Source: DASZQL01 sp964391865
GTDB lineage: Bacteria > Planctomycetota > Phycisphaerae > Phycisphaerales > UBA1924
NCBI GenBank assembly: GCA_964391865.1
Contig: CAYMNQ010000006.1
Span: 1-64,000, forward strand
Direction: 5' to 3'
Length of the DNA: 64,000 nucleotides
Both the position numbers and the translations under genes were made by a program. Under the pieces are notes generated by a model, which did not search any database, was not told the DNA's origin, and saw only the letters and a program-made list of their open reading frames with translations. This document shows, one piece after another, positions 24,455 to 31,725 of the stretch (the stretch's first letter is position 1; each line of letters opens with the position of its first letter).

Positions 24455-25645
24455 TCACCCGCACACGACTTCCACGCTCAGCAGTTCAATCCCCCGGCGC
24501 AGCACCGCGATCGCGCTCAGATACTCGCTCAGCGAAATGCGCTCGATCGGCGTGTGATCCAGCGAACTATCCCCAGGCCCGTACGCCGCGATCGGGCATC
24601 GCCACACCGGCGCGACGACGTTCATGTCCGACGTGCCGGTCTTCAGCTTGTACGCCGCCCTCACGCCGCGTTCGCGCATCGATGCCGCCAGCGCCCGTGC
24701 CACCGCGTTCGAACGCTCCGACACGACCGCACGCTCGCGCCCTTCGAACTCCAGCGTCGTCGCGATGCTGTCCGGCGACCCGGCCGCCGCCTCGCGGCAC
24801 CAGTGCTCAATCTCGCCCGGCTCGATCCCGGGCGGAAGGCGGAACCCGCAACGCCACTCGGCGCTCTCACGGTTTCCATCGGTTGAGCTTGCGCAGGAGA
24901 TGATCCGCGCCTGCACACGGTGGAAGGGCCCCTTGCTCGCGCTGCCAGCGCCTTCAGAATGGTGCGCACGCTCCGCCTCCGCGCCGCGAGCCAGCACGCG
25001 CGTCCACCACTCAAACGCTGCGTCCGGCGCGCTGATCCCCGGCCCCGCGGAGTGCGCGCTCTCTTCGTCAAACTGTGCGCGAACGATCAGCCGCCCCTTG
25101 TACCCAAGCGTGATGCCGTCCGCGTGGCTCGGCTCGCCGATGATGCACGCGGCGGGCGAATACACTGCTGCTGCGTGCCGTGCGCCGCGCGAGCTGGCGA
25201 CCTCTTCCTCCGTCGCGCCGATCACCACGAGCGAGACACCCGCCGGTAGTTCCGCCGTCGCCCCCGCGACCGCGAAGCATGCCAGCGGCCCCTTCGCATC
25301 CACAGCACCGCGCCCGTGCAGCACATCCCCCTCGATCCGCACCGCGATCTCCCCCGGCACCGTGTCGATGTGCCCGAGCAGCACGATCGTCTGCGACCCG
25401 TCAACGCCGGGCTTCGCGCCGCGCACACCCACCGCGTTCCCCGCTTCATCGACGAACGCGCGGTAGCCCAGCGCATTCATTCGCGTGACGAGCAATTCAC
25501 TCGCGCGCCGCTCATCGCCGCTCAAGCTCGGTGTCGCCACAAGGTCGCGCAGCAGCGCCACCGCCGTCGCATCATCGACGCGGCGCATCGCGCGCTCCGC
25601 CGATGGCGCGCTCTCCGCGCCCGTGATCCCGCGCGCCGGGCTCAT
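24455..25645 (-). CDS. lysK: [LysW]-lysine/ornithine hydrolase
   Basis: This M20-family metallo-hydrolase releases the finished amino acid from the LysW carrier. The protein has the zinc-binding LLGHIDTVPGE and GRGAVDAKGPLA segments and the GATEEEVASS block (catalytic Glu). The C-terminal KTGTSDMNVVAPVW segment is characteristic of LysK/ArgE-like members. Length (396) is a little above the family norm because of a short N-terminal extension. It is the last gene of the lysine operon and its start overlaps the stop of lysZ (ATGA). Ornithine or lysine specificity cannot be decided by this gene alone. Confidence 0.9.
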   Translation of the reverse strand: MSPARGITGAESAPSAERAMRRVDDATAVALLRDLVATPSLSGDERRASELLVTRMNALGYRAFVDEAGNAVGVRGAKPGVDGSQTIVLLGHIDTVPGEIAVRIEGDVLHGRGAVDAKGPLACFAVAGATAELPAGVSLVVIGATEEEVASSRGARHAAAVYSPAACIIGEPSHADGITLGYKGRLIVRAQFDEESAHSAGPGISAPDAAFEWWTRVLARGAEAERAHHSEGAGSASKGPFHRVQARIISCASSTDGNRESAEWRCGFRLPPGIEPGEIEHWCREAAAGSPDSIATTLEFEGRERAVVSERSNAVARALAASMRERGVRAAYKLKTGTSDMNVVAPVWRCPIAAYGPGDSSLDHTPIERISLSEYLSAIAVLRRGIELLSVEVVCG

Positions 25646-26463
25646 TCGAACACCGTGCCCTTCCCCGCAAGCGCCGCGCTGATCGGCCGCTCGATCCGCG
25701 CATCACCGATCACCACGCGCCCGACCCCGCCGCTCAGCGCCTCGCCCGCGCCGAGCACCTTCTTCTTCATCCGCCCCTCGGCGAAAGTCATCGCCTCATC
25801 GACGTTCGCACGCTCGATCCGCGCGATCAGGCTCGATTCATCCGGGAACGCGCGCATCAACCCCGCGACGTTGGAGAGCAGCAGCAGCTGTCCCGCGCCC
25901 AGCGCCGCCGCCGTCTTCGCCGCCGCCCGATCGGCGTCCACGTTGATCGGCTCGTTCCCGGTGCTCAAACCCGGCGGACACAGCACCGGCACATACCCGG
26001 CGCCGAGCAGCAGCATGATGAGCCCCGCATTCACCTGCTCGACCGTGCCGGTGAAATCGTCGCGGATGATCCGCGTGCGCCCGTTCTCGACCGAACGCAC
26101 GGCTTCCTTCCGCATGCCGACCCACAAGCGCCCATCAACACCCGACAGCCCGACGGCGTTCACGCCGCGTGCCTGCAGCGTCTCAACGACGAGTTGGTTC
26201 AGCCCGCCGCGCACCGCCATCTGCATGATCTCGAGCGTCGCGCGGTCCGTCCGTCGGCTCGTGTGCCCGCTGGGAGACGTGATGAACTCCGCCGGCGTGC
26301 CGAGCCGCTCCTGCAGCGAGTTCGTGCGATCGCTCCCGCCGTGAACGACGACGAGCCGCCGCCCACTCTTCAACAGCTCCGCGACATCGGCACAGAAGAG
26401 CGCGACATCGCTCCCCGCGCTGCCGCCCAGCTTGACCACAACGATGTCATTCGTACTGCTCAT
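25642..26463 (-). CDS. lysZ: [LysW]-aminoadipate kinase
   Basis: The product is an amino-acid kinase of the acetylglutamate kinase family that phosphorylates the carrier-bound side chain. The N-terminal VVVKLGGSAG, the VVVHGGSDRTN segment and the NVDADRAAAKTAAALGA block are typical of LysZ-type enzymes. Length (273) fits. It lies downstream of lysY across a 318-bp gap filled by a palindromic repeat, and is followed by lysK with a 4-bp overlap. It could in principle act on glutamate (ArgB role) instead of aminoadipate. Confidence 0.9.
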   Translation of the reverse strand: MSSTNDIVVVKLGGSAGSDVALFCADVAELLKSGRRLVVVHGGSDRTNSLQERLGTPAEFITSPSGHTSRRTDRATLEIMQMAVRGGLNQLVVETLQARGVNAVGLSGVDGRLWVGMRKEAVRSVENGRTRIIRDDFTGTVEQVNAGLIMLLLGAGYVPVLCPPGLSTGNEPINVDADRAAAKTAAALGAGQLLLLSNVAGLMRAFPDESSLIARIERANVDEAMTFAEGRMKKKVLGAGEALSGGVGRVVIGDARIERPISAALAGKGTVFE

Positions 26464-26499
26464 TGCGTTTGATACTCACACAGATTAGCTCTGAGCCAG

Positions 26500-26700
26500 A
26501 CTCACCGCAGAGACGCAGAGAGCGCAGAGTTCGGACAGAAGCAGCCACGGATGGACACGGATGGCCACGGATATTGAACCACATTCGCGGATCGAATTGA
26601 TCGTCAACTCATTGTTCTTGTCTGATCCGTGTGCATCCGTGTCCGTCCGTGGCAATTCTTTCTCTGCTCCGCGCTCTCCGCGACTCCGCGGCGAAACACG
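26500..26700. repeat. Large imperfect palindromic repeat
   Basis: Two arms of about 75 bp face each other. The left arm reads CCGCAGAGACGCAGAGAGCG then CCACGGATGGACACGGATGG; the right arm, reverse-complemented, reads CGCGGAGTCGCGGAGAGCG then CCACGGACGGACACGGATGC. The motifs CAGAGA and CACGGATG recur within each arm. Such intergenic elements are dispersed in planctomycete genomes. It divides lysY from lysZ. The remainder of the 26464-26781 gap holds no gene. Confidence 0.8.
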
Positions 26701-26781
26701 CCCGGGACAACCTCGAAAATAATCCCGGGGGGGCGGGGTGTGAGAGATCACATCACCCCGCACCCCCACAGGAGCGTTGGC

Positions 26782-27858
26782 TTAGATCGGGTGGAGGCCC
26801 GTGAACCGCAACGCGGTCGTCTCCTCGAACCCGCACATCAGATTCATGCACTGCACCGCGCTGCCCGCGGCGCCCTTCATCAGGTTGTCGATCGCGCTCA
26901 TCACCACGATCCGCTCGGAGTCCGGGTCGCGCTCAAACCCCACATCGCACCAGTTCGTCCCCGAGAGCAGCTTCGGCTCGGGGTAGCGGTGGATCCCTGT
27001 GCGGTCCTTCACGAGCCGCACGAACGGTTCATCCGCGTACGCCTCGCGGAATACCCTCCACAATTCCTTCTCATCAACCACGCGCGTCGGCATCACATGA
27101 GCCGTGCACAGCACGCCGCGCACCAATTCAACACTCGTGATCGATGCGTGCAGCTCAAACGTGCCGTGCACCTCCATCAGCTCCTGCGTCACCTCCGCCT
27201 GGTGCCGATGCCCCGTCGGCGCGAAGCTGCGCACGATGCCGACGCGCTCCGGGTGATGGCTCGACGGCGAGTTCGCGTTCCCGCCCTCCGACGAGCCAAC
27301 CTTGATATCGCAGATCGCCGAGCGGATCAGCCCCTTCCGCGCCAGCGGCAGAAGGGCCAGATTCATCGCCGTCGCGTTGCACCCCACTCCGCTGACCAGC
27401 TTGCACCCGCGGATGCGCTCGCGCTGCAACTCCGGCAATCCGTAGACGAATCGATCAAGCCACGCGGGCGCGGCGTGCTCCTCGCCGTACCACTTCTTGT
27501 ACGACCCCTTATCGCGCAGCCGAAAATCAGCGGAGAGATCGACGATCCGCCCCGCGAGCGACGCGTACTTCTCGATCGCCTTCGATGCCTCCCCATGCGG
27601 CAGGCACAGGAACAGCACGTCGCAAGCTTCGAGCTCCTGCTGCGGGATGAACTGGAGCTTCGTCCTGCCGCGCAGATTGGGGTGCGCCGCGTGAACGAAC
27701 TCGCCCGCGCGCTGCCGGCTCGTCACCTGCGCCACTTCGACGTACGGGTGATCGAGCAGCAGGCGCAGCACCTCGCCCCCGCCGTAGCCCGACCCGCCGA
27801 CGATCGACGCTCGCACGCGCGCGCCCCCCGGCGACTGTTGCGTTGATGCATCGCTCAT
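26782..27858 (-). CDS. lysY: [LysW]-aminoadipyl phosphate reductase
   Basis: This enzyme is an ArgC/LysY-family NADPH-dependent reductase that turns the acyl phosphate into an aldehyde. The N-terminal Rossmann glycine motif reads IVGGSGYGGGEVLRLL. The catalytic cysteine lies in SGVGCNATAMNLAL, and HRHQAEVTQEL gives the conserved histidine. Length (358) is normal. The start overlaps the stop of lysX (ATGA), indicating tight coupling. It shares the pathway with lysW, lysX, lysZ and lysK. Confidence 0.92.
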   Translation of the reverse strand: MSDASTQQSPGGARVRASIVGGSGYGGGEVLRLLLDHPYVEVAQVTSRQRAGEFVHAAHPNLRGRTKLQFIPQQELEACDVLFLCLPHGEASKAIEKYASLAGRIVDLSADFRLRDKGSYKKWYGEEHAAPAWLDRFVYGLPELQRERIRGCKLVSGVGCNATAMNLALLPLARKGLIRSAICDIKVGSSEGGNANSPSSHHPERVGIVRSFAPTGHRHQAEVTQELMEVHGTFELHASITSVELVRGVLCTAHVMPTRVVDEKELWRVFREAYADEPFVRLVKDRTGIHRYPEPKLLSGTNWCDVGFERDPDSERIVVMSAIDNLMKGAAGSAVQCMNLMCGFEETTALRFTGLHPI

Positions 27859-28742
27859 GCCGCGGCCTCCTGCGAAGCGGCCGCCTGCGCGACTCGAACA
27901 ACGTGATCGATCATCAACCCAGGAATATCGACGCCCGTCGGCTCGATCGAGTTGCGGAACTCCATCGTGTGATTGATCTCGGAGACCAGCAGCCCGCCGT
28001 CGCGCGTCTCGAGCAGGTCGATCGCAAGCAGCGTGTGCGAGGCATCTCCATCACCAATCGCCGCCGACGCGCGCTCGCAGATGTCTGCGATCTCTGGAGT
28101 GATGGTGATCGCCGAAGCGCTCCCGCCCCGCGCGGTGTTGGTGATCCAGTGCTCGCTCGCTCGCGCGATCGCGGCGATCGCGCGCCCGCCCACCATGAAC
28201 ACCCGCAGATCGCGCCCGGGCTTATCGACGTGCTCCTGCACATAGAACACGCCGTGCTGGGGCCCGCCGAGCGTGGACTTGTGCTCGATGATCGCTTCCG
28301 CCGCGTCGCGGTCGTTCACCCGCGCGAGCAATCGCCCCCACGACCCCGTCGTCGGCTTCAGCACGCAGGGGTAGCCCATCTGCTCGACCGCGCTCAGCGC
28401 CGACGCATCATCAACCGCGGCGAGCACGCGCGGAGTCGGCACTCCCGCCCGCGCGAGCCGCAGCGACGTCGTCAGCTTGTTGCCGCACGTCTCGATCACG
28501 TCGCTCGGGTTCACGCAGGGCACATCGAATGCCTCGAGGACGCGCACCACCGCGAGCGCCTGCGTCTCCGAGATGCACCGCTCGATCACCGCATCAAACC
28601 GGCGCCACGGCGCGGGGTCATGGATGTCGAACACGCACTGACGAACATCGATCACCTCGTGAACGATGCCGCGCCGAGAAAGTTCATCCGCGAGAAGCTT
28701 CTCTTCGACGCGGATCCGGGAATGAAGAAGAGCAATACGCAT
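27855..28742 (-). CDS. lysX: [LysW]-aminoadipate ligase (ATP-grasp)
   Basis: LysX attaches the amino group of aminoadipate (or glutamate) to the C-terminal glutamate of LysW. The 295-residue ATP-grasp protein starts MRIALLHSRIRVEEKLL. It has KPTTGSWGRLLARV for nucleotide binding and ends with EINHTMEFRNS ... TGVDIPG, the segment around the substrate pocket. The NHTMEF.NS...TGVDIPG signature resembles bacterial LysX of the lysine route, as I recall it, which favours aminoadipate but does not prove it. The upstream longer frame is discarded because it reads through a G-rich simple repeat. Confidence 0.93.
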   Translation of the reverse strand: MRIALLHSRIRVEEKLLADELSRRGIVHEVIDVRQCVFDIHDPAPWRRFDAVIERCISETQALAVVRVLEAFDVPCVNPSDVIETCGNKLTTSLRLARAGVPTPRVLAAVDDASALSAVEQMGYPCVLKPTTGSWGRLLARVNDRDAAEAIIEHKSTLGGPQHGVFYVQEHVDKPGRDLRVFMVGGRAIAAIARASEHWITNTARGGSASAITITPEIADICERASAAIGDGDASHTLLAIDLLETRDGGLLVSEINHTMEFRNSIEPTGVDIPGLMIDHVVRVAQAAASQEAAA

Positions 28743-28854
28743 GGTGGGGGTGGGGGGATGGGGCTTGGGGCTTGAGACTGGGGGTGACCAATTCGAAGGC
28801 AAACGTCCGGACAAGCTCCGGAGCAAAACTCACAACTCAAAGTTCAAGCCCTCC

Positions 28855-29049
28855 TTACTCGCCCCAGTCCTCCTGCACTTCCGGCGCAAGTTCGAGGCGC
28901 AGCGGCGCGGCGTTCGTCACCTCAAGCTCCGCGCTGCAATCGCCGCAGCGCGTCACCTCGCCGCACAGCGGGCGGCGGGCGAAGGTCACTTCAGCGTCGC
29001 ACTCGGGGCAGCAGCCGCAGAGCTCAGTGTTCATGGTCGCGGTGTTCAT
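28855..29049 (-). CDS. lysW: Amino-group carrier protein LysW
   Basis: This small acidic zinc-ribbon protein carries lysine biosynthetic intermediates on its C-terminal glutamate. The 64 residues contain CPEC and CGDC zinc-binding pairs, a Pro-Leu-Arg-Leu-Glu stretch and the hallmark C-terminal EDWGE. An AGGAG ribosome binding site 8 nt upstream supports the start at 29049. It lies 113 bp upstream of lysX; an attenuator-like terminator and a Lys-rich leader ORF lie just before it. The tail and gene order identify it with high confidence. Confidence 0.96.
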   Translation of the reverse strand: MNTATMNTELCGCCPECDAEVTFARRPLCGEVTRCGDCSAELEVTNAAPLRLELAPEVQEDWGE

Positions 29050-29095
29050 CGTGTCGTCTCCTGTATTCGTGATTGCGGGTTCGTGGTGCAAAGCG

Positions 29096-29141
29096 AAAAA
29101 CAACAAGGCCCGTCCGGGATTCCGACATCCCGACGGGCCTT
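29096..29141 (-). terminator. Terminator/attenuator hairpin before lysW
   Basis: AAGGCCCGTC pairs with GACGGGCCTT, with an inner GGGAT/ATCCC pairing (15 bp in total, one bulge), followed on the reverse strand by TTGTTGTTTTT. It lies 25 nt after the stop of the Lys-rich leader ORF and about 45 nt before the lysW start, so it must be read through for the operon to be expressed. Confidence 0.85.
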
Positions 29142-29245
29142 CAATCTCACGCGAGGTTCAGGGCGTTCAGCCAAGAATCGCGGCGAAGTGTCCGGGGGCG
29201 TCGGTGTCGACGTCTTTCCCTTTCGCTTTGCCGAATTTCGACGCC
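29127..29245 (-). promoter_or_regulatory. Candidate lysine attenuator (alternative RNA pairings)
   Basis: Three segments can pair in mutually exclusive ways. Segment 1, GGCGTCG (29245-29239), lies immediately before four AAA codons. Segment 2, CGACACCGACGCC (29209-29197), lies just after them. Segment 3 is the terminator 5' arm, CGTCGG-GA-TGTCG (29135-29123). 1:2 gives 7 bp, and 2:3 gives 11 bp with a 2-nt bulge and blocks the terminator. A ribosome stalled on the AAA codons would cover segment 1 and favour 2:3. This is inference from complementarity alone. Confidence 0.55.
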
Positions 29246-29316
29246 ATCAACGCCACGCCCACGAGCCCGGGCCGGTGGGTCTTAGTCGCGGAAATGGCGG
29301 GCGAGATCGTGAACAT
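29167..29316 (-). CDS. Lysine-rich leader peptide (putative)
   Basis: A 49-codon ORF lies between a strong promoter and the terminator before lysW. It has five Lys codons, four of them (codons 27, 30, 32 and 34) AAA within eight codons, in the segment SKFGKAKGKD. AAA is otherwise rare in this GC-rich DNA, where AAG dominates. The ATG lies 6 nt after the -10 hexamer, so the ORF would be translated from a leaderless message. An internal ATG at codon 24 would leave a 26-residue peptide beginning MASKFGKAKGKD, a typical leader size. It resembles no protein family that I recognise. I infer a regulatory rather than structural role. Confidence 0.5.
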   Translation of the reverse strand: MFTISPAISATKTHRPGLVGVALMASKFGKAKGKDVDTDAPGHFAAILG

Positions 29317-29322
29317 GGGAAG

Positions 29323-29351
29323 AGCGTATTCAGGTGTTGACCAGCTGTCAA
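29323..29351 (-). promoter_or_regulatory. Promoter of the lysine leader/lysW operon
   Basis: TTGACA and TACGCT are separated by 17 bp on the reverse strand. The -10 hexamer ends 6 nt before the leader ATG, so start of transcription and start of translation should nearly coincide. The consensus -35 box makes this one of the two best promoters in the window. Confidence 0.7.
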
Positions 29352-29436
29352 GCAGGTCAAATTCAATACCACTTATTCCGGGTGTACCTCAACGAATATC
29401 GGCGACTTTTCCACACGACTTGACTCCCAATCGCGG

Positions 29437-30174
29437 CTACGAGCCCACCTTCAATCGCTCCCCGAGGAACTTGGGTAATCCCAGGGAGGCGATTTTCGCC
29501 GCCACCGATTCGATGTCGTAGGGCACGCGCCGCACTTCGAACGTGTTTGCGCCGGTATCGAGCACGCCCCATGACGCTTCGGGGATCCCGTCGCGCGGTT
29601 GGCCAACCGAACCCGGATTGACGATTATGCGCCCCGAGCTCGGCAGCTTGAGCGGCACGCCCATGAGCAGCAATGACTCATCAATCGCGCCCATCGGGCA
29701 GCGCGTGAAGACCGCCGGTCGGTGCGTGTGCCCGATTGCGCCGAAGCGCGTCGGCAGACGCGCGAGCGACGGTTCGGCCCGCTCGGCTGTGTAGAGATAT
29801 TCGTAGCGTCGTCGCCCCAGTGTCGCGTGGGTGATAGTCAGATCGCCAATCGTCTCGGTCTCGGGGAGCGAGCCGATCATCAGCAGATGCGGCGGTTTCA
29901 GAAGGTCTTGCGTCGCGCGGATCGATACCTGCGCGCGGTCATTGAAGCGTGCCTGAATCTCCGGCAGCAGGACCGCTTCGTCGTGATTGCCGATCACGAC
30001 CGCGTCGCACGCGCTGCCCGTGCGTTCGAGGCACGGGCCGGGGTCCGGGCCGTAGCCGACCATGTCGCCTAGGCACGCGAGTGCATCGAGCGCGCACGAC
30101 GCCGAATCCGCGAGCACCGCTTCGAGCGCTTCGAGGTTGCCGTGAATGTCGGAAATAAGACCGATCCGCGGCAC
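29437..30174 (-). CDS. Calcineurin-like metallophosphoesterase
   Basis: This is a 245-residue dimetal phosphoesterase of the calcineurin-like superfamily, YfcE/diadenosine-tetraphosphatase-like branch. The metal ligands are in LISDIHGNLEAL, CLGDMVGYGP, GNHDEAV and GHTHRPA. I start at the GTG (VPRIGLISDIHGN) because GGGGAGGG lies 8 nt upstream. The longer frame adds 51 low-complexity Arg/Pro residues. It may cleave a phosphodiester or a nucleotide, but the substrate cannot be told. It lies downstream of infC on the same strand with a 311-bp gap. Confidence 0.9.
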   Translation of the reverse strand: MPRIGLISDIHGNLEALEAVLADSASCALDALACLGDMVGYGPDPGPCLERTGSACDAVVIGNHDEAVLLPEIQARFNDRAQVSIRATQDLLKPPHLLMIGSLPETETIGDLTITHATLGRRRYEYLYTAERAEPSLARLPTRFGAIGHTHRPAVFTRCPMGAIDESLLLMGVPLKLPSSGRIIVNPGSVGQPRDGIPEASWGVLDTGANTFEVRRVPYDIESVAAKIASLGLPKFLGERLKVGS

Positions 30175-30485
30175 GAACGGGACCCTCCCCACGCGAGCAA
30201 CCCTGCCCGTTCGCGCGGCCGATTCACGAGGACGCGGCGGGCGTCTCGGCCCGTCAGACTGCGGTGCGCCGATCGCTCCACGCGACCGGCCGGACACGCC
30301 GCCCCGCAAAGGGCGGGGCGGGCACACAGGTCTTACTCGGAAAGCGTCTCAATGTTTCCGGCTGAACGCCAGTGGGATCATGAAAAATGCTGAGCCGGCC
30401 GCCAGTGCCGGGGGTTGTGAGGGCAGGTTTCTCGGGCGTGCGCATGACAATGCCCCAGATGGGCAAAGCGAAAAAATCCGGCGGG
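30175..30485. other. Gene-free stretch between infC and phosphoesterase
   Basis: The stretch contains a GC-rich hairpin (CGCCCC/GGGGCG) without a T-run and a short TTTTTT run 10 nt after the infC stop. No coding frame is supported. The hairpin and T-run are not arranged as a standard terminator. Confidence 0.4.
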
Positions 30486-31358
30486 CTATTCGGCGTTCGC
30501 AGCGTGAGGGGATGGCTGTTCTTCGGGCACCGGCGGCTGGCTCGGCTTCTTTTCCTTCTCGCCCTCCGCCGGTTTGCTGCCGCCGGCCGCCGCTTTTTCT
30601 TTTTCCTGCTTGCGCTTGATGGCTTCGATCTTGGTCTTGTCCGGCGCAAGGATCAGGCTCATGCGCTTGCCGAAGGTCTTCGGCGGGACTTCGACCTTCG
30701 CGATATCGCCCAGCGAGTCGCAGATCTCGCGGAGCCGGTCGATGCCCATGTCCTTGTGCGCCATCTCGCGGCCGCGGAACTGCTGGACGAGCTGGACCTT
30801 GTGCCCTTCCATGAGGAACTCGCGTGCTTGGTCGACGCGGATTCCCACGTCGTGGTCGTCGATCTTGAGCGAGCGGCCGAGGCGCACTTCCTTCATTTCC
30901 TGCTGCTTGCTGGCGGCCCGGTTGGAGCGCTCGCGCTTAGAGAGCTCGAACTTGTACTTGCCGTAGTCCATGATCTTGCAGACGGGCGGGCGCACGTCGG
31001 GCTGGATCTCGACCAGGTCGAGCCCGGCTTCCTGCGCCATTTTCAGCGCCTGCGGCGTCTCGACGACGCCGATCTGCTCGTTGTTCTGATCGATCAGGCG
31101 GATCGGCGTGAGCCTGATCTCGTGGTTCATGCGCGTCTTGCGCGGCGGACCACCAGGCCCGAATCGACCACCGCCGCCGCCACCACCGCCGCCCGGTCCG
31201 CGCGGCGGACCACCTGGACCACCACCCGGGCCGCCCGGCCCGCGCGGAGGGCCGCCCGCGCCAGCGCCGGGACCGCCCGGTCCGCGCGGGGGACCGCCGT
31301 AACCACCACCACCACCGTAACCGCCGCCGGGAGGACCAAAGGGACGAGGAGGGATAAT
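30486..31358 (-). CDS. infC: Translation initiation factor IF-3
   Basis: IF-3 controls start-codon selection on the 30S subunit. The conserved body starts at MNHEIRLTPIRLID and includes PDVRPPVCKIMDYGKYKFE and, in the C-terminal domain, KEVRLGRSLKIDDHDVGIRVDQA. The likely start is not ATG: AAGGAG is followed after 4 nt by ATT ATC, so translation probably begins at ATT (31358) or ATC (31355), like the AUU start that gives infC autoregulation in E. coli. The predicted N-terminus adds about 76 Gly/Pro/Arg-rich residues with repeated PPRGPGGPG units, and there is a Lys/Pro/Glu-rich C-terminal extension. rpmI and rplT do not follow. Confidence 0.93.
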   Translation of the reverse strand: MIPPRPFGPPGGGYGGGGGYGGPPRGPGGPGAGAGGPPRGPGGPGGGPGGPPRGPGGGGGGGGGRFGPGGPPRKTRMNHEIRLTPIRLIDQNNEQIGVVETPQALKMAQEAGLDLVEIQPDVRPPVCKIMDYGKYKFELSKRERSNRAASKQQEMKEVRLGRSLKIDDHDVGIRVDQAREFLMEGHKVQLVQQFRGREMAHKDMGIDRLREICDSLGDIAKVEVPPKTFGKRMSLILAPDKTKIEAIKRKQEKEKAAAGGSKPAEGEKEKKPSQPPVPEEQPSPHAANAE

Positions 31359-31725
31359 CGAACTCCTTTTAGGAAAGAACCAACGAGCACGCGTCTGAGG
31401 GCGTACGCCGCCCTGCGCGAGTTCGGCGGGCCCGAGTCTCGCTGACGCGATCAAAATGTGCGGACCAGAACCCCCTCATACGGAGACACTGCCGGACCGA
31501 GCCGATCGCGCATCACACGCAGCGCGACTGAAGATCGCGAGCTGCGGAAGGCGGGTTGGCTCTACACTGTGGGTCAGCGGCAGACTCCTGCGACGGAAGC
31601 GGGCTCGGCGAAGGCCGATCCCAACTCCCGCACACTACCCTGATATCGACCGCCGGGCAAGCGAAATCGAGCCGTTTTGGGACGGGTTTCACGGAGGTCA
31701 CCGAATTTGCGCACAGCGGCGGTCC
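31359..31725. other. Gene-free stretch upstream of infC
   Basis: This carries the infC ribosome binding site (AAAAGGAG at 31361-31368) and presumably its promoter, but I cannot pick a convincing -35/-10 pair. No coding frame with family similarity is seen. Confidence 0.4.

Noticed and set aside
29167..29316. The 49-codon ORF as a normal small structural protein
   Set aside because: Possible, but the AAA codon cluster, the following terminator and the alternative pairings fit a leader peptide better; recorded as putative.
31135..31345. A GC-rich tandem-repeat region as a non-coding repeat
   Set aside because: The periodicity is explained by the Gly/Pro/Arg codons of the IF-3 N-terminal extension in frame with infC.
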